A DNA stretch of 64,000 nt from Aselliscus stoliczkanus (lineage: Eukaryota > Chordata > Mammalia > Chiroptera > Hipposideridae), in NCBI GenBank assembly GCA_033961575.1, contig CM066732.1, positions 55,870,001 through 55,934,000 on the forward strand, read 5' to 3'. Below the pieces are notes generated by a model. The model had not been told where the DNA came from, searched no databases, and saw only the letters and a list, made by a program, of their open reading frames with translations. Every line of letters begins with the position of its first letter. Position 1 is the stretch's first letter. Of the stretch, positions 30,861 through 42,239 are shown one piece after another. The translations under genes were made by a program, and so were the position numbers.

Positions 30861-31685
30861 AAGCGACGAAAGGCTTCACATCAGAGAATGGGGCGAGCAG
30901 ACTAGTCGGGACTCAGGGCTGGGCGTGCCCGGTCTGCACCAGAGCCTGGCACGTGACGGCTGACCTAGGCTATGGGAGGTTGAAACGAAACAGGCAGGTG
31001 CCCGGTGCCACTGTCCAGGCTTTCCTCACCCTGTTCCACACACAGGTATTCAATGCTGTGGGCTTCCACGTCTCTGGGCAGCCTCACAGGGACCCGTGTC
31101 CTTCAGTTACCACCAGGCACCTGCCCCGCCCGGTGACAGCCATACCTGTGAGGAGAGGGCTGTGCCACGGCCCCTGCTGTCTACCCAGGAGTGGACAACT
31201 GGACGGCAGCGAAGGACGGCAGCTGCCAGCCCTGGCCGGGCACGCGCTCTGAGCCTGCGGATGTGGGGAGCTGGCCCAGAGGCCCCACCAGTCTGCTAGC
31301 TCTAGCCTGTGGTCTGTTTAGCTCCTGGCTTGTGGGCTAAGCACTTAGGGTGTTTAAAGAGCTAAATGCCTCTGCTGCTACGGACACAATGCCAGCGAAG
31401 AGGGCGGCACCTCCCCCCCACCACAGGCCATGCGTCCCACAGACGGCGCTTCATGTGCAGCACACAGCAGCTGCAGGGCCCCTGCCGCCCGGCCCAGCGA
31501 CCTCTTCCCGGCACCTCTGTTGATGAAGGATGGCCTAGGGGAGGTTACATAGCAAATCCCGAACACTGGCCCCAAATCTCAGCTCCCAAGTGCCCATTAA
31601 AGGGTAACATTTACCCATGGCATTTTAATCTTCCTGCTTACAAAATTACCACCTGCTCATTATAGAAAACACTGAAAAATACCAA
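30861..31685. other. Unique sequence
   Basis: No exon or repeat is recognised; mixed composition. Frames such as 30764-31252 (162 codons) show no domain. Confidence 0.35.
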
Positions 31686-31689
31686 GATC

Positions 31690-31691
31690 GG

Positions 31692-31739
<48 letters not shown>

Positions 31740-31785
31740 CAGATAGATGATAGATAGATAGATAACAGACAGACAGATAGAGAAA
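31690..31785 (+). repeat. (GATA)n microsatellite with GACA interruptions
   Basis: About twelve pure gata repeats are followed by gacagatagatgatagata and a cagacagacagatag end. Strongly polymorphic tracts of this type are common. Confidence 0.95.
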
Positions 31786-32249
31786 TCAAATCACCCATGA
31801 TCTCTCCATTCAGACATAAACACTGAGAACTTTAAAACACACATGCTGGTTTCTTCTGGATGTGTAATGCAATACCCAATAATACACCGGGACTGAGCTC
31901 ATGTCAGTAAACTCTCTTCTATTGTACATCTCTCCACACCGCCACATAATTGTCCGCCACTGGGTACAATCGAACGCTTCAAGCAGTCTTCTATGGCACC
32001 CAATTTTATGGTGACTACTGTAATCAACACTGTAATGGATTTCCTGAAAACAAATCTTTGATGAGGATTTCATTAGATTTTATTAGAATAAATATGTGAA
32101 TGAGAATAAATTTGCTTTTTCAATACTTTAGTTATGCACTGCAACATCACACTTTAGAAATGTATTATTCTATTCTTCTACCAACAAAATAATCCCTATA
32201 TCATTATTCCATATGCCAAGAGTTAGTAACTATTTTTGAAGGAAATATC

Positions 32250-32292
32250 ACCACTATCATCATCGTCACCATCATCATCATCACCATCATCT
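32250..32292 (+). repeat. (ATC)n imperfect microsatellite
   Basis: A tcatcatcgtcaccatcatc-like run of about 40 bp. Confidence 0.85.
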
Positions 32293-32399
32293 ACAGAGTT
32301 AATACTTATCTAGAACTTTCTATGTTCCTGACACTGAACAAAATGCATTACACAAATCATTACTTTTAATGGTAACTCCTTAATTTCTAGTGCAATTGA

Positions 32400-33684
32400 A
32401 CTCTTTTCTTCTTACAGTCATCAGCCACTATGATCCTTCATTATAAAATTTCCTGCTGATTTTCTTTGCTCATTTTCTCTTGTATGTTTGTCATTTATTA
32501 ATTTGCAAGCACTCATATAATAAGGATATTAAATGCTTTTCTTGCAAGAATATCCTCCCCCCACCCCGTTTGTGGTCCAACATTCAGTTTCATGTATGAT
32601 CATTTTGACATAATAAATTTTGTCATACTATAGTAGTGAAATCCACCAGTCTTTTATTTGATGGAATATGCATTTATATATGCTCTTAGAAAGTACTTGC
32701 ATGTCATGACATCAGTTAAATATTGGTATATTCTTCTTAAAATATTTCTATGCTTTCAAATTTTATATTTAAATATTTTATCCATCTGAAGTTTGTTAGT
32801 GTATACTGTGCTGTAAAGATCTTTTCTTTTCCCATGGTCAGCAAATTGACCCAATTTTACTTACTGAATTCTTCTTCTCCCCACTGATTTGAAATGCCAC
32901 ATTTATCGTATGTGAAATTCATATTTACAGGGGTCTGCTTCTGCTCTCTTTGTGCTGCTTCATTGATTTATCTGTCCATTCCTGCAATTAAATCAGACTG
33001 TTTGAATATATACAAAGCTACCAGTACTGCACCGCACGCCGCTTACTCAGTAGCATCCTTCCACTTTTCTCAAAATGTTCTTGGCAATTCTAAAGTTCCA
33101 AATGAAGTTCAGAATAATTTTATAAAGCATTACACCCTCCAAAGTCCTGTTCGCATTTTCATTTGAATTTTATTAAACTTTTAGATACTATAAAGAGAAT
33201 TGATAACTTTATATTTATTTTTTATTTTAATTCAATAACATGGCATGTTTTTCCATTTGCAATCCTTATTCTTTTATCAGCACATTTCTATACATTTCTT
33301 GTGAACTTTATTCTAGATATTTTACATTTTTGTGAGTGGCATTTTTTCATATCATAATATCACTGGAAAGGAGAAAATTATAACTCTTTACTTATGTCTT
33401 TATTTTGACCAAACAGCATAACACTTTTCCAGTTTATTCCGTTGGGTTCTCCAGAGAACAATTCTATCACATGCAAATGACAATAACTGGTCATCTGCTT
33501 TCACATGGTCACCCCTCTTACTATTTTATTCTTGTATCATTTCATCGGCCAAAATGTAAAGAAATGGCAGGGATTGTGAGGCTCTTTTCCTCTTTACATA
33601 GAAATGCCTCTAATTTTTCATTCTCAAGTGTGATTTGGCTGTTGTTTTCAAAGTGAATCCATCTTTCTTAATAAAGAAGCTTTA
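32400..33684 (-). mobile_element. Old L1 (L1M), left part, minus strand
   Basis: Reading the minus strand, this AT-rich block follows late L1 sequence. On the plus strand the recognisable landmarks are ttttatccatctgaagtttg (about 32779), ccccactgatttgaaatgcc (about 32880), gatttatctgtccattcctg (about 32966) and tattctagatattttacat (about 33310). No frame is intact. The element continues at 35157 beyond a younger L1 inserted into it. Confidence 0.7.
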
Positions 33685-35148
33685 CAATCCCAAGAAAAAA
33701 GAACAATGCTGGAGGTATCACACTCCCTGACTTCAGCTTGTACTACAAAGCAACAATAATCAAAACAGCATTGTACTGGCAGAAAAACAGACACACAGAC
33801 CGATGGAATCAAATGAAAAAAAACAGAAATAAACCCACATAAATATGGGCAGTTAATTTTTGACAAAGGTGCCAAAAACAAACAATGGAGAAAAGAAAGC
33901 CTCTTCAATATGGTACTGGGAAAATTGGAAAGCCACGTGCAAAAGGATGAAGCTAGACTGCTATCTGTCACCATATACTAAAATCAACTCAAAATGGATC
34001 AAAGACCTAAACATAAGACCTGGAACAATAAACTGCCTAGAAGAAAGCATAGGTACCTTGGGTTCAAAGAGCATTTTATGAATTTCACCTCAAAGGCAAG
34101 GAAAGTAAAAGCTAAGATAAATGAATGGGACTATATCAAACTAAAAAGTTTCTGCACAGCAAAAGAAACCATCAACAAAACAAAGAGGCAAGCAACCAAA
34201 TAGGAGAATATATTCGCAAACAACACCTCCGATAAGGGGCTAATATCCAAAATATGTAAAGAATTCATACAACTCAACAACAACAAAAAAAGTAATTAAT
34301 CCATTTAAAAAATGGGCAAAGGACCTGAATACACACTTCTCCCCAGAAGGCATAAAAATGACCAACAGATACATTTTTAAAATGCTCAGCTTCACTAACT
34401 ATTAGGAAAAGCATATCAACTCATGCCTGTTAGAATGGCTATCATCATCAAGGCAAAGAATCCCAAGTATTGGAGAGGCAGTGGAGAAAAAGCCTGTTGG
34501 TGGGAATGCAGATTGGTGCAACTGCTATGGAAGGCAGTGTGGAGGCTCCTCAAAAAATTAAGAATAGAATTACTATGCAACCCAGCAGTCTCTCTCCTGG
34601 GTATCTACCCAAAAATCTGAAAACATTTATCCGTAAAGATATACGTGCTCTGATGTTCATTGCAGCATTATTTACAGTGGCCAAGACAAGGAAACAACCA
34701 AAGTGTCCTTTGATAGATGATTGGATAAAGAAGAAGTGGTATATATACACAATGGAATATTATTCTGCCATAAGAAAAGATGAAATACTGCCATTTGTGA
34801 CAACATGGATGGATCTTAAGATTATCATACTAAGCAAAATAAGTCAGACAGAAAATGTTGAGAACCATATGTGGGATATAAAACTGAAAATAACAAAGGA
34901 ACACGACAAACAAACAAAAACTCACAGACACAGACAACTGTTCAGTGGTTATGAGGGTAAGGGGGGAGAGGAGGGGGGTGGTAGAAGAGGGAAAAAGGGG
35001 TCAAATATATGGTGATGGAAGGAGAGCTGACACTGGGTGGTGACACACAATGGATATACAGATGATGGATTACAGAGCTGTACACTTGAAACCTATGTAA
35101 TTTTACTAACCATTGTCACCGCAATAAAATTTCATTAAAAGTAAAATA
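33685..35148 (+). mobile_element. 5'-truncated younger L1 inserted into an older L1
   Basis: About 1.46 kb of L1 ORF2 C-terminal sequence and a 3' UTR ends in an AATAAAATTTCATTAAAA tail. It interrupts a minus-strand L1. A possible 8-bp duplication, aagcttta, occurs at 33677-33684 and 35149-35156. Coding remnants remain similar to ORF2 over long stretches, so it is younger than its host, but frameshifts and stops make it inactive. The 5' truncation is usual for L1 insertions. Confidence 0.88.
33690..34745 (+). pseudogene. L1 ORF2 C-terminal remnant with frameshifts
   Basis: This part encodes the region downstream of the reverse-transcriptase domain. Pieces seen are '[12 protein letters not shown]' and '[14 protein letters not shown]' (frame from 33860), then after a frameshift '[18 protein letters not shown]' (frame from 33994), then 'ALFTVAKTRKQPKCP' (frame from 34470). 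Three frames are needed to follow one protein, so the product would be broken. The normal full ORF2 is about 1,275 residues; this covers roughly the last third. Confidence 0.85.
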
Positions 35149-35156
35149 AAGCTTTA

Positions 35157-35900
35157 ATTTCTATCATCCTAATAGATATTAGATTTTGGGCTTTGTTTCT
35201 TGGGAACTGGCATTGAATTCTAAGACATTTCAATAAAAGGGGTCTGTAAATTGTATACCTTGATATATGAATATATTTAACTATATTAATTATCCTTAAA
35301 TCATTTACTGGGGAAAAAATAAGTCAGAAAATGTTATTATTTTATCCCTCTACCAGATTTTTTCATTCTATTTTATGTTATGTTCCAAAGGAAGTCACTT
35401 TTCTGACTGTCTTTCCCTGGCTGTGTGTGAGAGTTACCATTTCTTCACAAAATGAGTTCAGCAGTTTTTTATGAGTCATTATGCCCTGAAACTGTTAACA
35501 AGACAAGTACACTTCTGGTGAAAGCATCTTGTGTTCACTTTTGCTGAAAGTAAAGTTTTGATAACTCGTAAACATTTCCATCTTATTATTTGTACAAAAG
35601 ATCTATAGTCTTGGGTTGCTGTGTAATACATGGGCTTTTTCTTAAAGACTCACCAGTTTACATATAATTCTCTGATTTATTTATTGTAAAAATAATCTCT
35701 TAAAGGGACTTGATTACTCTAATTTTCTCATAATTTGTCTTCTACGTTTGAGGGGAAATTTTCTTCTAATTTTCTTACTAAATACTGTATCAGAAATTTA
35801 TCTATAGTTTTAAAGAAGCCTGGCTTAGATTTATTTATTATTCCTGCTACTTCTTTATTTTTGTTCTTGAAAATAATTTATTTTACTTTGGTTAATTTAG
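35157..35900 (-). mobile_element. Old L1 (L1M), right part, minus strand
   Basis: This is the continuation of the 32400-33684 element after the younger insertion. On the minus strand it follows ORF2; the plus-strand landmark tctatagttttaaagaagcc (about 35802) corresponds to the 'GFFKTI'-type ORF2 region. Strongly AT-rich, no frame. Confidence 0.6.
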
Positions 35901-36113
35901 TGTTTAAAAGAGAATTAGTATCATAGTAATATTGACTTAAAGTCTGTTTATATTCTTTGCTTATTTTTCTGAGTGTACATGTATATTTAATATATAAGCT
36001 TTTATGTATATAATATGTAATATACTATATATGTACATATAGCATAACATATATGGAAAAGCTTTTAAATTAATTAAATATTGATTATATACATGAAATG
36101 TATTTAATATATA
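35901..36113 (+). repeat. Left arm of a large imperfect inverted repeat
   Basis: Starting at tgtttaaaagagaattagta, about 210 bp reads as the reverse complement of 37583-37808 with roughly 80% identity by eye. Shared blocks include gtatatttaatat, aagcttttat, ataatatgtaa and aaatattgattatat. AT-rich, perhaps L1-derived. Confidence 0.8.
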
Positions 36114-36585
36114 ATTAAATACATTTAAATTGTGAAGTTGATTTAAAAATTCTAAGTAAATAATTGCAGACAAATTGTGATGACTCACAAAAAGGAGCCT
36201 CATATGCTGCGCCATGTTGGTGACAACATGTGTTCATGAAACAGAATTTTTAAGAAACCACTGGAGTTTTAGGATTTCTTTGGCTAAAATAAGTGAATGG
36301 AAACTAAATGAGGGTAACCTCACTGGGGCAGGGGAGGTACATGTTTTCCATGGATAATACTGATAGATTTCACTACCTAAATTTTTAAAATACAAAGCAA
36401 ATTGCACTTTAAAACATACATGACAAATCATGAAAAATGTTTACACCATATACAATAAAGCACCAATAAAATTATCATGTATATATTATAGATCAATAAG
36501 GAAAAGACAACACTGATACACAAAGGGCTAGAGGCATAAACAATTGTTTTGAATCATCTTCAGTCCCTCCTTTTTAAAATTTGCT
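36114..36585. other. AT-rich sequence inside the inverted-repeat loop
   Basis: No gene is seen, and I cannot assign a repeat family to this part. Confidence 0.4.
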
Positions 36586-36690
36586 TTGGTTAACTAAACA
36601 TTTAAAAGCAAAGGACTAGTAATATTGACTGGTAGTCTGTTTATCATACTCAGTGCTTATTTTTCTAAATTTGTTTTAATTATTTTTTTC
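36586..36690 (+). repeat. Third, partial copy of the inverted-repeat sequence
   Basis: The stretch with ctagtaatattgactggtag (near 36615) and cagtgcttatttttctaaat (near 36649) parallels 35883-35975 in direct orientation at lower similarity, about 70% by eye. Confidence 0.55.
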
Positions 36691-36799
36691 TCATTGATTG
36701 ATATAAGAAAGTTCTTGGTCATAAGTTGTGAAACCCTCATAATTTGTCATTTTAAAAACTTAGTTCATGATGTCACTGGCTGAAGAGAGACTTTAATTT

Positions 36800-36914
36800 A
36801 TTTTTTTTAATTTTTTTTTAGAGGGCAGTCTCACCAGCCCTCCTAAGTGGGACCCGAACCAGCGCCGCTGGCTTCCCAAGCCAGCGCTTAATCACCGCGC
36901 CACGCGGCCGGCCT
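36800..36914 (-). mobile_element. Short SINE, minus strand
   Basis: Same family as 1109-1216; the T-run on the left is its poly(A) and the ggccggcc head is at the right. It is flanked by gagactttaattt at 36787-36799 and 36915-36927. It pairs head-to-head with the SINE at 36954-37056, only 39 bp away. Confidence 0.92.
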
Positions 36915-36953
36915 GAGACTTTAATTTTTTATGTGATTAAAATTATATTTTTT

Positions 36954-37056
36954 GGGCCAGCCGTGTGGCACGGTGGTTAAGAGCTGGCTTGGGACGCCAG
37001 CAGTCCTGGTTCGGGTCCCACATATGAGGGCCAGTGACACTGCCCTCAAAAAAAAA
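36954..37056 (+). mobile_element. Short SINE, full length, plus strand
   Basis: The head gggccagccgtgtggcacgg, B-box-like ggttcgggtcc, ggccagtgacactgccctc and A-tail are all present. The duplication is aaaattatatttttt at 36939-36953 and the same with one mismatch at 37057-37071. Confidence 0.93.
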
Positions 37057-37071
37057 AAAATTATGTTTTTT

Positions 37072-37582
37072 ATGATCTGCTAATTTTAATTGCATTTTTC
37101 TATATTAAATTTACTTACAAAATAGATTCACAACTTCCACTTGGAAAAAATAAAAACAAATAATTAAAATAGGAGAATATGCTGGTGATGTAATTTTTAA
37201 TGGTTTAAAGTTTTTGGTAAATATGGACCATAATTACAGTAACCAGAATATAAACTAAAAAGAGATCACTAAGAGGCAAAACTCATGGGATGCGATCAAA
37301 GATGAACTTAGGGAAATTTATAGTCTATATACTTTCTTTTTCTTTTTTTTTTTTTTTGAGGGCAGTGTCACTGGCCCTCATATGTGGGACCCGAACCGGG
37401 GCCGCTGGCGTCCAAAGCCAGCGCCCAACCACCGCGCCACTCGGCCGGCCCTACAGTCTATATACTTTCATTGTTAAATCCAAACAGACAAATGTAAAGG
37501 GACTAAGTATATTAAATGCAAGATATTAGAAAAAAATGCAAATTTAGAGTACAAAGAGAAAGAATATAATAAAGATAAAAGT
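37072..37582 (+). mobile_element. Degenerate L1 ORF2 segment, plus strand
   Basis: The part from about 37283 (catgggatgcgatcaaagat, gaacttagggaaatttatag) follows the ORF2 'WDAIKAELRGKFI'-type segment. A SINE interrupts it at 37337-37451. It lies head-to-head with the minus-strand L1 of 32.4-35.9 kb. The 37072-37280 part is AT-rich and unassigned. Confidence 0.6.
37337..37451 (-). mobile_element. Short SINE, minus strand
   Basis: Same family again. The 18-bp duplication tatagtctatatactttc (37319-37336) is repeated at 37452-37469 with one mismatch. The sequence is very close to the copy at 1109-1216, suggesting a fairly recent subfamily. Confidence 0.93.
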
Positions 37583-37808
37583 CTTAATGTATATTAAACA
37601 TGTAATACATATAATCAATATTTAATATATTTAATGTAAAAGCTTTTACATATATGGCATACTGTATATACATGCATAAACTGTTACATATTATATATAT
37701 AAAAGCTTGTATATTAAATATACAAGTATATATACTTAGAAAAATACGCAAAGGATATAAATAGACCACAAATTAGTACTACCATATTACTAATTCTCTT
37801 TTAAACAA
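37583..37808 (-). repeat. Right arm of the large inverted repeat
   Basis: The reverse complement starts tgtttaaaagagaattagta, as the left arm does, and stays alignable for about 220 bp with small indels to aaatattgattatatg. The loop between the arms is about 1.47 kb and contains three SINEs. Confidence 0.8.
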
Positions 37809-38536
37809 TTTCAGCAGCATGTATTATTAAGTACCTGTCATCAATTTTTACCTTAAAATCATATATAATAATGTTCATAAAATGACCCGTCTTTCCAAGG
37901 ATAGGTTTCCTAACAAATCTGCTAACACCCCCCAAAACTGTGCTGAGGTTCAAAGAGCTGCCCATTGTCCATTCAGGGCGTAGGTGGTCGGAGGTGTTAC
38001 GTGCAGTAGCTGAGAGCCTCTCAGTTGCCAACTGGACGTGAGATGAAATGTGTGGCTAAATAAACACGTTCACACATCTGTGAACGACACAGAATATGGC
38101 CCACCTGCTGCAGCCACTACCCCAACACAAGGAAAGACAGGGGTACAGTCAGCTCACTTACACACCTGGACCTCGGGCTCAGTTTCACTCGTCCACTTTG
38201 TACGGAAAGAGTACCATGGCAGTTCGATATTATCACTTGATCATATAATTTATAAAACATGACAACATACTACACGTCGTTCCCACCCCCATTTGCTTTG
38301 TTTAAAGTTGTGGTTGTATCTTTCCACTTCTATTTTCCCAGAGAAACCTGCTACTAGGTGAGCCCCACTGGTGTTTTAAACCCTTGCGTCAAGCTGTGCA
38401 TGGTGTGTGCCAGGCCACAGCCCGTGGGAGGTACTGTCATCCCGTTACACAGACAAGAGCACAGCGAGGCGAGTCCCACCTCAGGCCACAGAGGAAACCC
38501 AGAAGGACCCTTCCACCCAGGCTCCCAGGTTTCTGT
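37809..38536. other. Unique sequence with a possible MIR
   Basis: No gene is recognised. Around 38435-38470 gtcatcccgttacacagaca followed by agagcacagcgagg resembles the reverse strand of MIR. Confidence 0.4.
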
Positions 38537-39058
38537 TCTTTGTCTAATTAATTTTTATTGAGATATAATTCACATAACATAAAATTTGCCACTTTAAAGT
38601 ATTCAGTTCAGTGAGTTTTAGTAAATTCACAGTGTTGTGCAGCCATCACCACTATCTAATTCCAGAACATTTCTGGTGCCTTAAAAAGAGGCCCTGAGCC
38701 TATCAGCAGCTACCCCCACCCTCTGTTCTGGGCAACCACCATCTACCTTCTGTCTCTGGGTATTTCATAGAGATGGGATCGCACAATGACATGTGGTCTC
38801 TGGATCCAACTTCCTTCAGTTAGCATAATGTCTTTAAGGTTCATTCATACTTCCACATGTATCCGTGCTTCATTTCTTTTCATGGGTGAATAACGTTCTA
38901 CAGCTGGACGTGTCACATTTATCCATCTATCAGCTCATGGGCACTGGGCTTGTTCCCATTATATGCTGCTATGAGTAATACCTCTGAAAAACATTTGGGT
39001 AACTCTTTTGCGTGAACATGTTTTCAATTCTCTTGGATACACACTTTTGAGTGAACTT

Positions 39059-39059
<1 letters not shown>
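38537..39059 (-). mobile_element. Old L1 3' end, minus strand
   Basis: On the plus strand this reads ttttattgagatataattca, then cagccatcaccactatctaa, ttagcataatgtctttaagg and tgttttcaattctcttggat, the reversed 3' end of an ancient L1 (L1MC/L1ME type). It is well preserved in order but decayed in sequence. Confidence 0.87.

Positions 39060-39091
<32 letters not shown>
39060..39091 (+). repeat. (CA)16 microsatellite
   Basis: An uninterrupted CA run at the edge of the L1 fragment. Confidence 0.97.
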
Positions 39092-39092
<1 letters not shown>

Positions 39093-40590
39093 GGAGACCC
39101 TCGGGTGTCTATTCATGGATGAGAAGGATGAGGCAGCTGATGAGTTCCCTCTGGTGTTGGGATAACTAGTTCCCATCACCTCACTGCTGAACGAGTCCTT
39201 GAAGAGACAGGAAATGGGAGGACAATTTGAATGACAGGCCTTGGATTAGAGGGGGAGGGCGTTGGGGAGAAGGCCCCATACCTACCCAAAGGAGAAGAGT
39301 GTAGCCAGTCCCAGGCATTATCGGCTGAGGGAGGCTTAGCATTTTCCAGATAGTATTCAGACAGATGTCCAGCTTGATCTAAAATGTTATTTAAATGTTA
39401 GTAGTTCAATCCATTGATCAAATTTGATTTTCATTGAAATTGACCTGTGGATGACCAGTTAACACCGTCTGACATTCAGGGAAACAGAGACCAGAGACCG
39501 TGACGGATAGAAGGACCCTACTCAGTAACCCACAAGTAACTCTGATGCGAAGTGGGAAATGAGTAGCTCAGGAAAGAGCGATGGACAGAGCACACCATGT
39601 GAAATGGCCCTCACGCTGCTGGCAACAGCCCCCGCGCCCCACGGCCAGCCGACCCATGCAGCCCCAGCCCAACGGGTGCCACTGGGAAACACGGCACACG
39701 AGGCTGATTTTGATTAGAATGACATCAGCAGGGATCACTGTTTACTTATGCTCCATTCTTCTCAATTTCTGATAGTTTTTAGACTGCTGCCAAGTCCAAA
39801 TGAAAGCAGCCATGCTGATGTAATAACTGTAGACTTTGATCCGACTCTCAACAAAGCCATTGTGAAGAATCCCAGAGCAGGGACGCTTGAGTATCAAGTC
39901 ATAAGATAGATGTGAGCCTTGGCTTTTTAAAGAAAAACTTTACTGAGAAGTTGGTCTCAAGAGTTAAAATGAGCTTTTCCCCAGAAGTAAACACTTGTCA
40001 TAAACACTTAAAATGACATTTTTCTATAACATGCCTTTTCTCCTCATGATGAGTATGGATTTCATACCTGGGAGCAGATGCGTTACTGCTGCTGCCTTCT
40101 GAGCAACGTGCTGATCGTGCGGTTGGCTTCCTGCCGATAACGTTGGGGCAGACTCGTGACGTCACTGCCCCTGCGGTTTTAGTAGGTTTTCCATGTTACC
40201 TGGGGCAACGCCCGAGTGTCTGCTGCCCTACACACCCTGGCCTGGGGGTGGAATAATTTGTCTCATTGACCGGGCCACTGTGCAGATTGAAAGGGGGTTC
40301 TTACACCAGGAAAAGCAGGCGCTAACCATGACTGACCTGGTCAGCCCAGGTGAGTGGGTGTCCTCCCTGGGAAAACAAAGTGAAAGTATCCCTCGTGTGT
40401 CCTTCTGCCAAGCTGGGGGAGACCTCTTCACTTTAAGGTCACCGTGCAGGAATAACGATTGGTCAGGGGTGGGCCGGCAGTGGCCTCAGGGACCCCACTC
40501 CAGGGAGAGCTGGGTAACTGCAGACTCATGGAGACAGTGACAGACGCAAATGGGCAGGAATAGCCCTCCTCATACTGCCTGGCCTTCCTC
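39092..40590. other. Unique sequence, no gene recognised
   Basis: Mixed composition without a recognisable repeat or exon. From here to the right end the window has no SINE of the two lineage-specific families and no L1. Confidence 0.4.
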
Positions 40591-40652
40591 TCGTGCGCTC
40601 CCTCTCGCGCGCTCCCTCCCTCCCTCCTTCCCTCTCTCCACCTCTCTTGCTT
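40591..40652 (+). repeat. Pyrimidine-rich CCCTCT tract
   Basis: The tract tctcgtgcgctccctctcgc leads into ctccctccctccctccttcc and is low complexity. Confidence 0.85.
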
Positions 40653-40889
40653 TCTGATATGAATTAGATGAAGTATAGACTGTGCATAGTTTTTCCAGAA
40701 GGTTTCATGTTAACTAATGACCTGGTAAGGAGATGGCTAAGAAAATGACAGCTCAGCACGTGGGCCACACCCTTGAGGCCCTGGCCGCAGCGCCTGGCTC
40801 CATTCTGCACGTGTCCTTTCAGCCCTCGGTGCCTGAACGCTGTGCTAACACGCACAAAACAGTTATACCGGTGTTCACGTAATCAGGGA

Positions 40890-41095
40890 CGCTGACCACG
40901 GCAGCTACCAGGCACCAGCACCGCTCTGGGCCAAGCATGACCCCAGGTCCTTCCAACTTCTCCAGTCTTTACACCTCATAAAGAAGACACTTACGTCTAC
41001 CCTGCGCACAAGGACACTGAGGCTCAGAGAGGCTAACTGTCTTGCTCAGGTCACACAGCTGGGCAGTCCTGGACTGACTTCCCCAAGAACCTGCC
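40890..41095 (-). mobile_element. MIR SINE
   Basis: The reverse strand of MIR is clear: aggacactgaggctcagaga (about 41010), ggctaactgtcttgctcagg (about 41030), tcacacagctgggcagtcct (about 41051). Confidence 0.88.
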
Positions 41096-42025
41096 AAATC
41101 GTGCTAAGTTCACAGCCATACTTTTGCCTTAAAACTAAGTCTGTGTCGGGCAGTCTGTGCATCACCAGGCTCATGGTTAGGGCTGACAGAAGAGACTAGT
41201 CAGGAGGAGATGCCATCCTTTCTCCATGAACACTAGGGAGCAAGGTGGCAAAAATGAGTGTACCCCGAAGACAACAGCTTTTTCATTCTGCCACCACATG
41301 AGCGAGCTCTTTAAAATGTCCCACGCATTCGCCGCCACGTGGCTGGATGCTTCCTAAAGGCAAAAATGAGAACTCAGCCGAGGAAAGAATGTTTTTAGCA
41401 CATTTAAACTGGGGTGACGATGGGCACGTGTCCACTCCACGCTCCAGCTCGCTTGGCAGCTGAAGGCGGCCTGTTCAGCCCCCTGATGACCCTGTCAGTG
41501 TCCCAGAGGGCCAGACATGCGTTTGTGTCACAGCTGCTGAGCCCCAAAGAGGGGCGTTTCCCGGGACCAGGCGCCTGTGAGGGGAAGCTGGGGGCGCCCT
41601 GAGCAGGACCCCCCTCTCTCTGCGTCCTCCGCCTTCCTCCTCTCCGAAGGGCGCCTGCAGAGTCAGCGTTTGCGGCTGACACCTCCTACCTGACGTGCAC
41701 CCCGACCTAGACACGGACACCGGGGGCCCTGTGTGAGTCCCCTGGTCCCGAGCACAAAGGCTGCTTGAACGTCAGTGGCTGGAACCCTCCGAGTGAGGGG
41801 TGTCATTCACGTGATATCCAGCAGCCTGAAACAGACACAACAGTCCGGTAACGTATCTCCGAGCGAATGCAGCCTTGCCCGGTAAAAACCCCCTTGCAAA
41901 GCCATTCTAATCATTTCTATTTATCTTTTCTGACGTTAACTGTTATCCAGCCCAGCTGGCCGACAGACAGCCTTCCCCTCACATTGGGTTTAAATGCACC
42001 GCCGTCTAGTTTTTCACTATCATTA
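41096..42025. other. Unique sequence
   Basis: No gene or repeat is recognised; frames at 41404-41720 are compositional. Confidence 0.35.
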
Positions 42026-42043
42026 GCGTCCCCCTGGTGGGCA
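42026..42043 (-). promoter_or_regulatory. Candidate CTCF binding site
   Basis: On the minus strand the 18-mer TGCCCACCAGGGGGACGC matches the CTCF core CCACCAGGGGGCGC with one difference in the last bases. CTCF sites mark insulators and loop anchors. Binding is not shown by sequence alone. Confidence 0.45.
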
Positions 42044-42239
42044 GAGAGCAAGGCGGTGGCACCGGTCACACTCCACTGCTTTATCTCATGTGACAAAGAG
42101 AGATGATGCGCCTCAGCGCAGGCCAGCATGGCAGGGGGATGGCGGCCTGCGGTCTCCCCGCTGCCGGGAACACCAGGCTGCCCCATGCGACTCGCTAACA
42201 GCGTGAAGGGGCAGACAAATGGATTTCCTCTATATTTAT

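Noticed and set aside
36954..37056. A genuine tRNA gene
   Set aside because: Although A- and B-box-like blocks and an anticodon-like arm are present, there is no acceptor-stem pairing and the sequence runs into a poly(A) tail with target duplications; it is a SINE.
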